From the NCBI RefSeq assembly GCF_010389155.1, contig NC_057766.1, positions 43,968,463 to 44,032,462 of the forward strand: 64,000 bases of DNA, given 5' to 3'. Position 1 is the first letter of the stretch. Every line of letters begins with the position of its first letter. Source of the DNA: Erigeron canadensis. Lineage: Eukaryota; Streptophyta; Magnoliopsida; Asterales; Asteraceae. A program made the translations under genes and the position numbers. A model generated the notes under the pieces. That model was given only the letters and a program-made list of their open reading frames with translations, did not search any database and was not told the origin of the DNA. Of this stretch, positions 23,398 to 35,026 are shown piece after piece.

Positions 23398-24527
23398 TTA
23401 TTATCTATATGAATAGTAAAATTGAACTAACATTATTATCTATACGAATCTTATTGTGGGGAACCTCCCTCAATTTTTGTTCGCAAACGATAGGAAATAA
23501 CACCCCACCCCCCGTTTGACGTTTATGTCCCTCAAATAGTTAGTCCAATTTGTTTTAACTCCACCCAATAAATCTCTAATACTTAGTGAAATATTGTAGA
23601 GATGTATGCCCATAAAATAGTTATATTGACCTTTTTACGTTAATAACAAACTATCATTGCCACTGCCGTCGTCACCGCTATTACCACCATATTATCGTCA
23701 CTATCATTATTGTCACCGCATCACACGTACATATGTCTATGTCTAGTGCGTAATAAAAATGTGTTTGCTCTAACGACACACATAAAAGTGCAATTGATGC
23801 ACATCTGAAAATGAAAAATATAACGAGATTCTTTTTAAAAATTGTAAAAGATAACAAGTTTTTTATTTACGAATGAATTTTTTAAGTTTTTGAGAAAAAT
23901 TTCTTTTCTCTTTTTCAAATTTCAAAAGCATTTTATGTGTACTTTGCTTAACATCCCAATCCATTATATCCTAGCTATAATATAAGATATTATAAACAAA
24001 ACCTTTTTTTATTAACTATTTATACATCTTATAAAAAATAGTCTTATTTTATATGGAGAAAAGGTTTAAAATACGCTCAATATTATATTACATTATTATT
24101 TTTTATTCTTTAATAAAATTTCTATTAACTATTTACAACAATTACTTTTACATCAATTATTTACACAACTATACCACTAAAATGCCGCTCTGCCACCAAC
24201 AGTCGTCTGTCACAACCACATCGTTACCGACGAACATGGTGGTGTTCGTAGAGTCATACCACATCATTATTGTACAGACACGGTGCTAGTGTTATGTTAA
24301 GTTAGTCAATCCATTTCAAGCTCATTTCGTTAATTAATTTTAGAAGGTGATGGCTAAATAGTAAACAAAAAACAAATATAAACGAACGTATCAAATGGGC
24401 CTAGGGTTGGGCCTTATATTAATGATCTATAGGTTTGGGGTTTTACATTGTACGGTGGTAAAAATAAGAGGATCATAAACAACCAACCAACCAACCGACC
24501 GACCGCCGTGGGAGAGAAACAGGAAAG
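23398..24527. other. Gene-free spacer with a CCG/CAC trinucleotide tract
   Basis: At 23650-23735 a run of CACTGCCGTCGTCACCGC-like words resembles the GC-rich 3' parts of the Helitron-like family, but without clear ends. The last 50 bp (ACCAACCAACCGACCGACCG) are the probable 5' UTR of the next gene. Confidence 0.4.
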
Positions 24528-25825
24528 ATGTTTTTACGAAAGTTTGCGAGGCCATCAATGATGATGAGGATGAGGATGAATCCAGCGGTGGCGGCGGCAG
24601 CTAAGGAAACATCAACAACCGGTCCGGTGGCAGAAGCAACTAAATCAAAAATATCGAGGCCGGTGCAGGAACTAATTTATTTATATGAAAGAACGATAAA
24701 AGAGGTGCAGAGTATACCTGAAGACGAGGGTTATCGTAAAGCCCTTGAAGCCAACACTCGCCAACGCCTTGACATTTGCGTACGGGAAGACTACGACCCT
24801 CAAGCCATCGAGAAGCGAATCGGTTGCCAAGAATTTGATGACCTCCTTCGAGATGCTCGGTTTGAATTTAAAATCCTTAGCAATTTGCTCGGTTCGTACC
24901 TCTCTCTCTCTTTTTGCTTTTGCATTTTTTCTCATATTTATTTGATAATTATTACTGTTGAGAAGAAGTAGTGTTACTATTACTATCGGATAAGGAAATT
25001 CAATTGTTTGTTTGTAAAATAAAATGAGACTTGTATCTTAGGGTTTTAAGATAAACCCATTTTCATATACACGAGTTGCAATTGCCGCTTCTTTGAATTT
25101 AAAACACCAGTAAAATGAAAAAGGAAGGGAAAGATGATTTTGATTGATCTTCTTTCACCTCCTATTTTTATTAAAAAATAAGCTTGTTAGCTAAACGGCG
25201 AGATTAATGAAGGGTAGATCTATGTATCTCACAAGTGTGACCACCAAACTTATAATTATTAGTACTAGTATTATCTGTTTCTGAAGAGGATCGAGTAATA
25301 ACCAAATGTCGTTCGTAGGATCATATGTATTGTTATTAATGACGTTATTGTCGCTCCACCGGGATAGTCAGATTACGTATTGTGTTGGTTGCAGAATGGG
25401 ACCCTTGGGGAATAAACCCAGACTATATATCTGATGTAATCGATAAGTTGGATCAACCGCCAAAGGTCAATTTAGGTAGTATTCCTGAAGAGTTATATGA
25501 GAGGCTTAGAGATCTCGCCAAGGCTAGTTGTGAGGAAGATAAATACAACCCCAAATACAACTCCAGCTTTTGTCGCAATTGTTTAGAAACCTCATATAGC
25601 GATGAGCCAATAGAAGGAACGTCTTCATCAGACAACAACTCACATAGTGACAAGCCAGACGGAACGTCTTCAGAGCCAGATGACTCACATAGTGACGAGC
25701 CAGATGGAATGTCTTCATCAGACGACAACTCACATAGTGACGAGCCAGAAAGAATGTCTTCATCAGGCGACAACTCACATAATGACGAGCCAGAAGGAAT
25801 GCCTTCATCAGACAACAAACCTTGA
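24528..25825 (+). CDS. Mitochondrial complex I subunit NDUFA5/B13-like, with repetitive C-terminal extension
   Basis: Exons 24528-24891 and 25395-25825 (phase 1, Glu codon split) give 264 residues; the Arabidopsis homologue is about 170. The family core is clear: PVQELIYLYERTIKEVQSIP, EDEGYRKALEANTRQRLDIC, EKRIGCQEFDDLLRDA and, after the intron, EWDPWGINPDYISDVID. The N-terminus (MFLRKFARPSMMMRMRM) is basic and hydrophobic, as expected for import. This accessory subunit belongs to the matrix arm of NADH:ubiquinone oxidoreductase. From about residue 186 the protein becomes five tandem copies of a 15-residue Asp/Ser/Pro/Glu unit (SDEPDGMSSSDDNSH-like), absent from the family as I know it. The frame stays open through every repeat, so the tail is likely translated, but its function is unknown. 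Confidence 0.85.
25590..25822 (+). repeat. Coding minisatellite, 45-bp unit, about five copies
   Basis: Units with CACATAGTGACGAGCCAGA followed by a TCTTCATCAGA segment repeat every 45 bp (the first is 48 bp). Because 45 is a multiple of three, copy changes keep the reading frame of the complex I subunit. Confidence 0.85.
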
Positions 25826-26309
25826 CTCGTATTAATATGGTTTTTGCAGATCGTTTTTTTGTCTTCCAGACACATTCGGCATTTACACATGGCCGTCAAG
25901 GCAATATAAGCATGTTTTCTTGTCATTGTGATGGTATTTCATAAATGGTAATGATAGTGGCCGGTAGGTTACAATTCTATGACAGTTGCCCTGGTCTATT
26001 ATTACTCCGTTCAATATTACTCGTTTAATATTTGGTATATAACCTTGCAATTATTCTACTGTTCCTCATCCTTCTTTTTACTCATTAACCACCTTGGATT
26101 TGTCCTTTTATATATAATTAATTGATCAATTAATTAATATATCTGGGATGGGTTGAGGGAATCCTCATCCTTTGGGCTAATGACTAGATAGTATGTTTAG
26201 GATATTTATGTGTGTTTGAATCAAGTAATTTGGTAGGGATTTTTAGTATTAGTTTAGTATGGTTAAGTAATTTGTATTTGACTGATTAAGTTATTTGTAT
26301 TAGTTTAAC

Positions 26310-26420
26310 GAGAGGGGTACCCGACAGCGACGACGGGTGGTGGTAATGGTGATAACGGTGTGTTACCACTGTAAAGGTAGTTGATGTAAAAGAGGCAGTA
26401 TGTGTAGTTATTTTAAGGGT
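26310..26420 (-). repeat. Degenerate Helitron-like GC-rich tract
   Basis: GGGTACCCGACAGCGACGACGGGTGGTGGTAATGGTG-like sequence, followed by a TGTAAAGGTAGTTGA motif also present inside the copy at 47600-47872. No intact terminus was seen. Confidence 0.35.
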
Positions 26421-26698
26421 TGGATATATGTTGTAAATAATTTTTTTAAGAGTATTATTGGTGAAAAAATAATTGTGAATAAATGAGAGTGATAGTTTGA
26501 ATAGATAGAGTTGGAAAATATTTTAGGGATACTTTGAGTATATGTAGTGTGTGGTTTGAGAATATGTTGAAAGTTAAAGTTATTTTGAATTTATTAAGAA
26601 ATAAAGTTAAAAAGGGAGTTCCATAAAAATTATTTTTTAGTTTAGTAAGAAATTGATGTTAAATTAAAAAAAAAAAAAGGAAAGAAAAAAACGGGGAG

Positions 26699-26862
26699 AA
26701 GTGTTGTTAAAATCAACAACTAGCATATAAAACTTGGGGAAAAGGTAGGAGTTCCCTCACCCATCTTTAAAACTTGTATAATATTGAATTATTGATTATT
26801 GTATATAATTTTTTTAACAGCCATTGATAAGTGTTGTTAAAATCAACAACTAGCATATAAAA
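26699..26862. repeat. 34-bp perfect direct repeat, 130 bp apart
   Basis: A 34-bp word containing GTTGTTAAAATCAACAACTAG occurs identically at 26699-26732 and 26829-26862. The word itself contains a small inverted repeat (GTTGTT / AACAAC) next to CTAG. Confidence 0.8.
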
Positions 26863-27424
26863 TGAAATTTAGATATTTAAGTTGATGCAAATGACAATCT
26901 AATTTTAATAAGCGAAACTATACTTACAAAATTTAGTGTAGCTATTCGGCGTATAATATTTTGATGCAATGCATTGAAGATCAAATTTTATTTTCTATAT
27001 TTGTTAAAAAAAAATTATACCAAAGAAGTTGCAAAATTTTCTTTATTCTGGCAAAAAGTATTGTATTTTGATAATGTGTGAAATTTTTGATAGAATGTGA
27101 GTATAGATTTTTTTTAAGATTATTTTCAATCAAATGAAAATCAGTAAATCACACATCTACATATATAAGCCTTACTTTTCCTTTTTCCCAATGTGAAAAA
27201 TATATCAACTCAAAATTTGCAAATGTTAGAGAGACGAGCTACTTAAACATCCCCATAAACTCATTTATCAATACTGGTATTGGATACAACTTGAAAAAAA
27301 ACATACAATTTTATTCGCCAGAAACATATTCCAATCTCAAACCACATGGCATTATGGCAATATGGAATATTTGAGAACTTATGAGGCAATTCAGGAGTAA
27401 TTAATCCAACCCAAATTCTATTTA

Positions 27425-27747
27425 CTAGCTATAGGATTGTACCCGTGCAAATGCGACGGCGGTCACGGCAACGGTGGTTTAGTGGTGTCGGTGATGGGTG
27501 GTGATCGATGACATCGACAATTGGCGTCGAGTGGTCTAACCGTGTAAGTTGATACAATGGTGATAGTGATATTTTAGAAAATAAGAGTTTAAAGTGTAAA
27601 TTTATTCATCAAGGATAATTTTGATAATATCTAATAACCCTTTCTTTATGGGTTGTTTATTAAGGGCAATCTAGTAATTTTCCATCTAACTATTTTCTAA
27701 CCCTTTCCTAAAATAGAGGTGAATAATTATTATAAAGAAATATTAGA
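27425..27747 (-). mobile_element. Helitron-like non-autonomous element, copy C
   Basis: On the minus strand it starts TCTAATATTTCTTTATAATA and ends CCGT-(9-nt loop)-ACGG then CTAG (27425-27428). The interior shares the ATGACATCGACAATTGG / TCGAGTGG words with copy B in opposite orientation. The stem differs from copy B by a compensatory pair. Confidence 0.65.
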
Positions 27748-28751
27748 TATTAAGCACACTCTTATTCTTTTTTACTCTCCTTGACATCTAATGACATCAA
27801 AATTGCTTCGAATACTTTCTTTTACAACCTTATACATAATTTTCTCATTCCTTTCTTCATTCATTCTCTCTTTCTCTTTTATTTGCTACCATGTCAATGT
27901 TGTTCTTTATACTCATAGCAACAATTAAAAAAATAGTGTTTTTTAATAAACTCGTTTGTTCAAGTGAATTAGAAACAGATAAAAAGTTTTAAAAACTAGC
28001 GTAACCTTTACAACTTGTCTTCTAAAAAACTGAGAACTACACTGGTTAAAAGTGAATTAAATAACAAACGTTATTTCGTAACATTTTATTTTATTATTAA
28101 CTTTTATTTTTAATTCTTATGAAATTTAAGCGTTATCATTATCGACGAAAACACCCCTTTCTTTCTTTAAATTTAAGCGTTGACGTAGACTTTGATTATT
28201 TTTCGAGGAAATTAGGTTTTATTAATATTGGTATAGTAAATCGCAAACTTTATTTTTCCTATCTATCAATCTAGTAATAACAAGGTCCTAAATTTATCCC
28301 TAAACAAATAGAAACTCTTGGATGAGTTCCAACTTTGATTTAGAACCATTAAATTAAATCTAATTATTTCATGTTTACAGATGGACGACATTAATACTTT
28401 CACTCTATATAATTAGTCAAAAAATCCCCTTCTTAATTATGTATTGTAAATCGTAAATAATATGTCGACATGCTTGGTAACATAAATTTGTTAACTATTT
28501 ATGGATAAAATTAAATTGTAAACTTTGACCTTGTATGTAAGATAAAATCACATGATCCAAAGTTAATGTAATTTGATATTTTATAATTGTTTTTTCGTCG
28601 TGAAAAACATATATTATTTAAACTTTTTGAAAACTTTCTCCATATGGATCACTATTTTTCTTTAATTGTTATATATATTTTTTATACTTTTAAGATGTTT
28701 TATAAAAGATGATATTATTATTATTAATTATTACTATTCTTATAATTATCG
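27748..28751. other. AT-rich gene-free spacer
   Basis: No coding exon or element terminus recognised. Confidence 0.4.
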
Positions 28752-28850
28752 CTATATATATATATATATATATATATTATTTAAGACCTATGTTCCCGCA
28801 ATGCGACGGCAATGGGGAGATGGTGGCGATGACAGAGTATTAGGCTAGAG
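28752..28850 (-). repeat. (TA)n microsatellite and degenerate Helitron-like 3' end
   Basis: A pure TA tract (28752-28778) is followed by CCCGCAATGCGACGG, the same GC-rich core as the terminal hairpins of copies B-E on the minus strand, but without a CTAG at the expected place. Confidence 0.45.
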
Positions 28851-29439
28851 GATGGGGATTAATAACAATAATAAAGATTTTTTTATAAGATTTAATAACT
28901 GCGATGCTTTGAAAAAGGCTAATGCGATACGAAGTATTTTAAGAATGAAACATAAAATAAAGCATGGTTATATATCATAAATTTTGCAAAGTTTTTATAG
29001 AATAAAATTTAAAATCAATACTAATGCGTTGCCTATGATGGATTCTAACTTAGGAATTCAAAGTATTTAAGATATATTATTTTTCTTTATTTCGATTGAT
29101 AAAGATCACAATTTCATATTTTTTGTGTGGAGGGATTAGGGAGGAAGGGGAGGGGGGTCGAACTCGAAAAATGAAATGTAAGTCGATCGTCAAGTAAAAA
29201 AGTAGGTGTTTTAGGTTTTGGTGGTATGAATGCTCTTAATTTAGCATTGATATGTACAAATGGATATGACATATGGTTCAAAACATGGATGACGTGATGT
29301 TCAAAATCATCCATGTGATTCATGTTTATGAGTTTGTTTTCCTATGTAAAACAAATGGTAATAACATATGGGCAAATATATGTTCCTCATTCTGTGAGGC
29401 ATATTTGATTGCTAGCCCCTTAAGATATTATTAAAGAAC

Positions 29440-29543
29440 AGTTGAGAGTGAATGTAAGACAAGATTCTGGAATGATCATTGGCTTAATGGTGACAATCTT
29501 GCAACTCGGTTTAGAAGGTTGTATGTTTTGGCACCATCTTAAG
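29440..29543 (+). mobile_element. L1-type LINE relic (reverse-transcriptase C-terminal segment)
   Basis: In one frame the sequence reads RFWNDHWLNGDNLATRFRRL then YVLAPS and a stop. This matches the FWxDxWxG-xxL-xxRFPRLY signature at the C-terminal (zf-RVT) end of plant L1 ORF2 proteins. No other ORF2 domain is visible, so it is a short fossil. Confidence 0.6.
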
Positions 29544-29986
29544 AATGTGTCATGTGTGATATTTTTTTATGACATTAAATGAAAATCCGAATGACATCGA
29601 GATATTTGTGATGATATGGATAAGCATTAACTTTTGACATGAATAATCTATTGAATCAGGAAGACTTAATGAACAACACAATAAATGTTTGTGAAATTAT
29701 CAATGTAAAAAAAACAAATGTTAATAAAGTGAAATTGAATATTCTAATTGGTTAACTATTACTTGAGAAAATTGTATTTTTGATATATTTAAGTATAAAA
29801 TTATATTTACTGTTACGCGGGACAATAATGTAGTGTATATATATATTTGTAATGTAAAAAGTTGTAACACAACACACGCAAATCCAATCGTCTACTCATA
29901 CATTTCGTTGTTTCAAGTCAGGCATATTATCCTTCCCTCCCTTCCTCCATTCGATATTATAAATTCCAGAACCTTGTTCTGCAGCG

Positions 29987-32900
29987 ATGGCGTCGGATCT
30001 CGCGGCCAAGGCAAAGGAAGCATTCATTGACGACCACTTTGAACTCGCCGTTGACTTGTATTCACAGGCAATCTCTTTCGAGCCTAACAACCCCGAGTTG
30101 TACTCTGACCGTGCTCAGGCTAATATCAAACTCCATAACTTCACCGGTATCTCTCTCTCTCTCTCTCTCACTATATATATATATATATATATATCCTTAT
30201 AATATGCCCACACTGATTATATATTTTCCGTCACTCCTTTTTATTTGTAAATTAGTGCTGAGTTTAGCGCGTATATATATGCCTTTTGTGCGTTAGATTT
30301 TGGTTATGTAATGTGGTGACACTATATTTAATGCTGATATCATTAATTTAATTCTGTCAGATTTACGTACTTAATGTGAATTATATATATATGTACACAC
30401 ATCTTGTTTGTTCGCCTTAAAGCTACACTAGTAGGATGTAATGTAATGTTGTTGTCATATTCAACATAGCAAAGTAATATCATCAGGAACTATTTGACTT
30501 TTCGTAGTATTAATGCATACATGTTTTATTGCTTGTGTTTTTGGGGAGCAGAAGCCGTTGCTGATGCAAACAAAGCAATTGAACTGGACTCCTCAAATCC
30601 CAAGGCATATCTTCGCAAAGGGTGAGTCCTCTTAACCAATTGTTATCCATTTTTTCATATGTACGTAAATAATAATGTGTTTGTATATCTCTGTCGTGAT
30701 CTCTAGAATGGTGGGCACATTTTCTTCTTATGTATTACTTTACCTTATGGTGTCTATAATGTGTTAATATTTTAAACGCTGATGACTGCACTCTACATTG
30801 TGTCCCTTGCTTTTAGTCACATGATTTTGTGAATATGTTATTACTTCTTGATTTTTCCTACAGGTCGGCTTGTTTCAGTCTTGAAGAATACCAGACTGCC
30901 AAAACAGCATTTGAAGCTGGTTCTGCATTAGCTCCAGAAGATTCAAGATTCGCAGATTGGATGAACAAGTGTGACAAGTGCATTGCAGGTAAATCAGACA
31001 TGTAAAAACTTTGGAATCTGGTTTGCCATGTACATATAGCCATCTCGTTGTTTGGAGGATATATCATTTATTTAATTTCCTGGATTATAACCTCCTTTTT
31101 TATATGATTAAAATGACCCAATAGACAAAAGCCGATAAAAGTTAGATTACACGGTGTCATAACACTTTTTCAGTTGAAAATCAGTTTTCTCTTTCACACA
31201 ATTCCCATATTATGTATTTTTGTTTGATACACTAGTTAACCGAAGTTTCTGAAGGTGGATTTGTGTTTTAAAGACACTTTTTAGTCTCTAGTTTCTACAC
31301 ATCTAATTGTAACAATACTATTACCCATAAAACTGTTCATGAAAATTGAGGTGTTGAATTAAATGCATCTTATTCTGATTTAAGTGCACATGCTATTGCC
31401 TTTAACGATGAGTGTTAAATTTCCAAAGCAGAGGAAAATGGTGAGTCACCAACACAGTCACCGGATGCAACCCTTACTAATGGCGTGGCTTATAATGCCC
31501 AACAACCAGAAAACATTGATGCAACTACTAAAGATGCCGAGCATGTAAAGAATAGTGAGATGATCATAACACCAGCCAAACCCAAATACAGGTCTGAACA
31601 TGTTTTTGAATCTAATACTTTCCAGCATCAAATCTTTTTTACTGCTTATGTTTCATTTACATTGACTTGTGTGCATAAAGCCTTGAAGTGTCAAAAGGGC
31701 TATTTTTGGTTTGGTGATATGGGTGTAGCTAATTTTGGACCCATATATTATTTGTTATTTTGATTCTGGCTGCATTGGACAGTCAAGGTATACCATATAG
31801 CTTATTTGATGTTGTATATTTGCAGGCATGAATCAGAAGCCAGATGAGGTTGTCGTGACCATATTTGCCAAGGGGATACCGACTAACAGCGTGTCTATCA
31901 ATTATGGGGAGCAAATAGTACGTTGGCATTTTACTTTCATTTAATCACTATATACCTGTGGTTGCAATTTCGACCAATTTACTTTTGAATGGGTTGATTT
32001 GAATTAAGTCCTGCCTTAGGGCGCTATGTTTAATGTTTTCAGACACATGTGAAGTTATTGTACATTAAGATAACCTCCCTCTAAAAATAAGGGTGAACTG
32101 CGATCAATGATACTTATATGCGTACCTGAACCAATATATACAATTAACTAAAAGGGGATGATGGGTATGGGTCAAGCATGGTTGAAGTCTCTTGAAGTAT
32201 ACTGTAATAGAATATATATTTTTGTACCTACAGTTGATCCATTACTTTAATATTTACTTGTTAAAAATTGGACAGAAAGGGTTTTTGGGTCAACCCAATT
32301 CAGCTTGTCTATATCAACCCATACTGAAAAAGCACCAGCCTGTATTGACACATATCATACTCTTTTTCTGCAATTTTCATGGCTATCCTATAAAGGAAAA
32401 GCTGGTATTATATTGTGACACCTTTATATGTTGTTGCTTTTCAGCTAAGTGTAAGTATTCATGTGCCTGGGGAAGATTCATACATTTTTCAGCCTCGCTT
32501 GTTTGGAAAGGTGATGGACATGAACTTCAATTCTAACAGTCATATGACTGATTTGATTAAGCTCATTTCTTTCTATGAATTATAGTTAATTGGTGTATAT
32601 AACGGAGTCTAATATCATGCTTTAAACTTTTACAGATAGTCCCCACTAAGTGCAGATATGATGTTCTCTCGACCAAAATTGAAGTCCGGCTTACAAAAGT
32701 TGAATCTATCCATTGGACATCTCTCGAATACGTTAACAACAGTTTGGTTGCTCAGCTGATCAATGTCTCCACAGGTAGCCTTTTGCAATAGTCGATATCA
32801 CACTAACATCTGTAACTTTGTGGAGAGGCAGCAAGATGTGCAGGTGGGTAACGGGTCAATACGGGTTGGGGTTGAAACTGGTGGTAATTAGTCTTGTCCA

Positions 32901-33819
32901 AACGGGCTGGTTCAGGTTGACCCAATAACACTTGTTATTCATTTTGAATGCGTTACGAATGGTTCAGGTTTCCCTTTTAGCTAATTTTTTTACCCGTATT
33001 ATGAAAGAACATTGAAATTGACCAATTCATAAGTAAATGCGTTGAAATTGTCCCTTTTAATATGGCTTATGTTTCTTTGTAGTGTAAGTTTGTTGTTCAT
33101 AGTTCATTTTTCTCACGACACTGGTCATGTTTTTTCTTTGCTATTTAGGTAATCAAAGGCCAACATATCCTTCATCCAGACCAACCAAGGACTGGGATAA
33201 GCTTGAAGCTCAAGTGAAAAAGGAGGTATGGACTTTGACCTGCTAACTCACATATGTTATGTGCCTAAGACTATGTGAGCCCTGTGTAGTGTGGCTAATT
33301 GAGCTTATTTTCTCAGGAGAAAGATGAAAAACTAGATGGTGATGCAGCTCTTAACAAGTTTTTCCGTGATATATATAAAGATGCAGATGAGGATACAAGA
33401 AGGGCCATGAGAAAATCTTTTGTAAGATTATACTTCCCTGTATCTGAAAATTAGTCTCCTTGGCTTTGGTGTTGATTTTTTACTTTAATAGTTTTAATTT
33501 TAAAGTTCAAAAGAATAGACAGTCTCAACCTGACACTGATTTGACACGAACTTGTTTTGATTCCTCTTCAAATCTACCGATTTTGTGCGTTTAAACCCAT
33601 TTACGGTTGACTGGGTTGATTTGATTGATAAATGGATAAATGTTGCCATAAGCCCATAAGTATATATTATCAATTATGTTTATAGTTACGGTGTGTTGTG
33701 TGAACGAACAGGTTGAGTCGAGTGGGACAGTGCTGTCAACAAACTGGAAAGAAGTGGGATCTAAAGTGGTGGAAGGAACCCCCCCAGATGGTATGGAAAT
33801 GAAAAAATGGGAGTATTAA
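29987..33819 (+). pseudogene. SGT1: SGT1 co-chaperone gene with a frameshift in exon 5
   Basis: SGT1 links HSP90 to NLR immune receptors and to SCF ubiquitin ligases. Ten exons: 29987-30146, 30552-30621, 30864-30988, 31432-31591, 31826-31917, 32445-32510, 32636-32774, 33149-33225, 33317-33421 and 33712-33819. They encode the TPR domain (MASDLAAKAKEAFIDDHFEL, AYLRKGSACF), a variable linker, the CS domain (KPDEVVVTIFAKGIP, GEQILSVSIHVPGEDSYIFQ, PTKCRYDVLSTKIEV) and the SGS domain ([39 protein letters not shown], ending GMEMKKWEY). All phases agree except exon 5, which has 92 bp. After R|HE, five bases are missing where relatives have Phe/Tyr-Tyr before Gln-Lys-Pro. The frame then meets TGA at 31845-31847. 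It is a damaged allele, an assembly error, or uses unusual splicing; the rest of the gene is intact. Confidence 0.88.
30150..30194. repeat. (CT)n(AT)n compound microsatellite in SGT1 intron 1
   Basis: CT dinucleotides (30150-30169) pass into a pure AT tract (30172-30194), starting immediately after the splice donor. Confidence 0.9.
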
Positions 33820-35026
33820 GTTTTGTGTCGAATTTTTATGATTTTTTGTGTTTTGCTGGATATTTTTCTGTATTAGCTTGGCTATGCTTTGAAGCTGTCC
33901 ATAGTACTGTTTTTGCCCAAGTCTAAAAGAAACCTGTTCAGTCTTTAAATCGCTAATGTACTAGTTTGCATTGAACTGTATGTTTTAGCATGTTTTGATC
34001 AATGGGTAATTCTGGAACTTATAGAACCTTAGTCTTCTATTTTATTTGTCTGCTAACATTATGACCTTGAACACTCTAATTTATGCATAGTTAAATGAAA
34101 TGTATAGAGTAATGGCAATCTCAAAGCAATTTCTTTTTATTGGATTAGGCATAGAGTAAAGTTTAAGGACTTGACTTTGAGAAATTGGTGTTCATTTTCC
34201 TTCTAAAGTGTATATTGTATCTGTATGGTTCTTGGCTCGGCTAGCTTCTAACTAGCGAGTCTTTTCTAATGAAATTTGCAGTTCAAAAAAAAAATGGAAC
34301 TTTGTATATATTTTAGGTTACAACTTGTTATTGTAGTTATTGTATTCTTTACAACCTCATATAGATGTGAACTATTTGTGTAGTACTGACTTTGATGGTT
34401 AGTCAATCAAAATGCGGAGTCGTTAGTAAAGATACCCTTTACCATGGATAATAAGTTTGATGCACGCTATATAACAGTATTTTTTTGGGTGAAGTTTAAT
34501 ACATCTTGAAACGTTATAGTCAATGAAGAAAAATGATCAAACTGAGAAATAATCAAGTAAAAGCTGGTTATGTGCAATTCGGCTTTGCATAGGTGGCTGA
34601 GTGTAAATTTATATAGATCTGCTTCAACATGGGACAATGTATTCTGGTTAGTGCAATGTATCATGAATCAACCAAATTGATCGTTTGTGTAAATGCTACT
34701 GATTTCTTACTTTTACGTACTTGCTTGTGTATAGAGTTATCACCTTGAAGATCATTATTCAGTTTGTTACTATAATTATCAATTTTATTATTTTCCCACA
34801 GCTGTAAGATATCAATGATTAGAAAAAGTAGTTATCTTGTCTCACTTGTATTCAGTGCTTTTAAGTATTAAGGTTGCATGGCACTCAGCAAGACAGGTCC
34901 TCCCTGTTTCTTGTCCACATACCTTTGCTGATTTTTTGTTTGTTTTGTATTTCCTTATCTCCTTTCCAATTCCATTGTTTATCTCTGCATTTTTAACCTA
35001 CCCAAGCTGCACAAAAAAGAGAATTA
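33820..35026. other. SGT1-UGT spacer
   Basis: SGT1 3' UTR, then AT-rich DNA. At 34230-34295 the sequence TCGGCTAGCTTCTAACTAGCGAGTC... followed by CAGTTC and an A-run looks like a retroelement 3' end. No gene was seen. Confidence 0.4.

Noticed and set aside
25453..25926. Minus-strand ORF of 157 codons with repeats
   Set aside because: Antisense of the 45-bp coding minisatellite; the plus frame continues a recognisable gene across a phase-matched intron.
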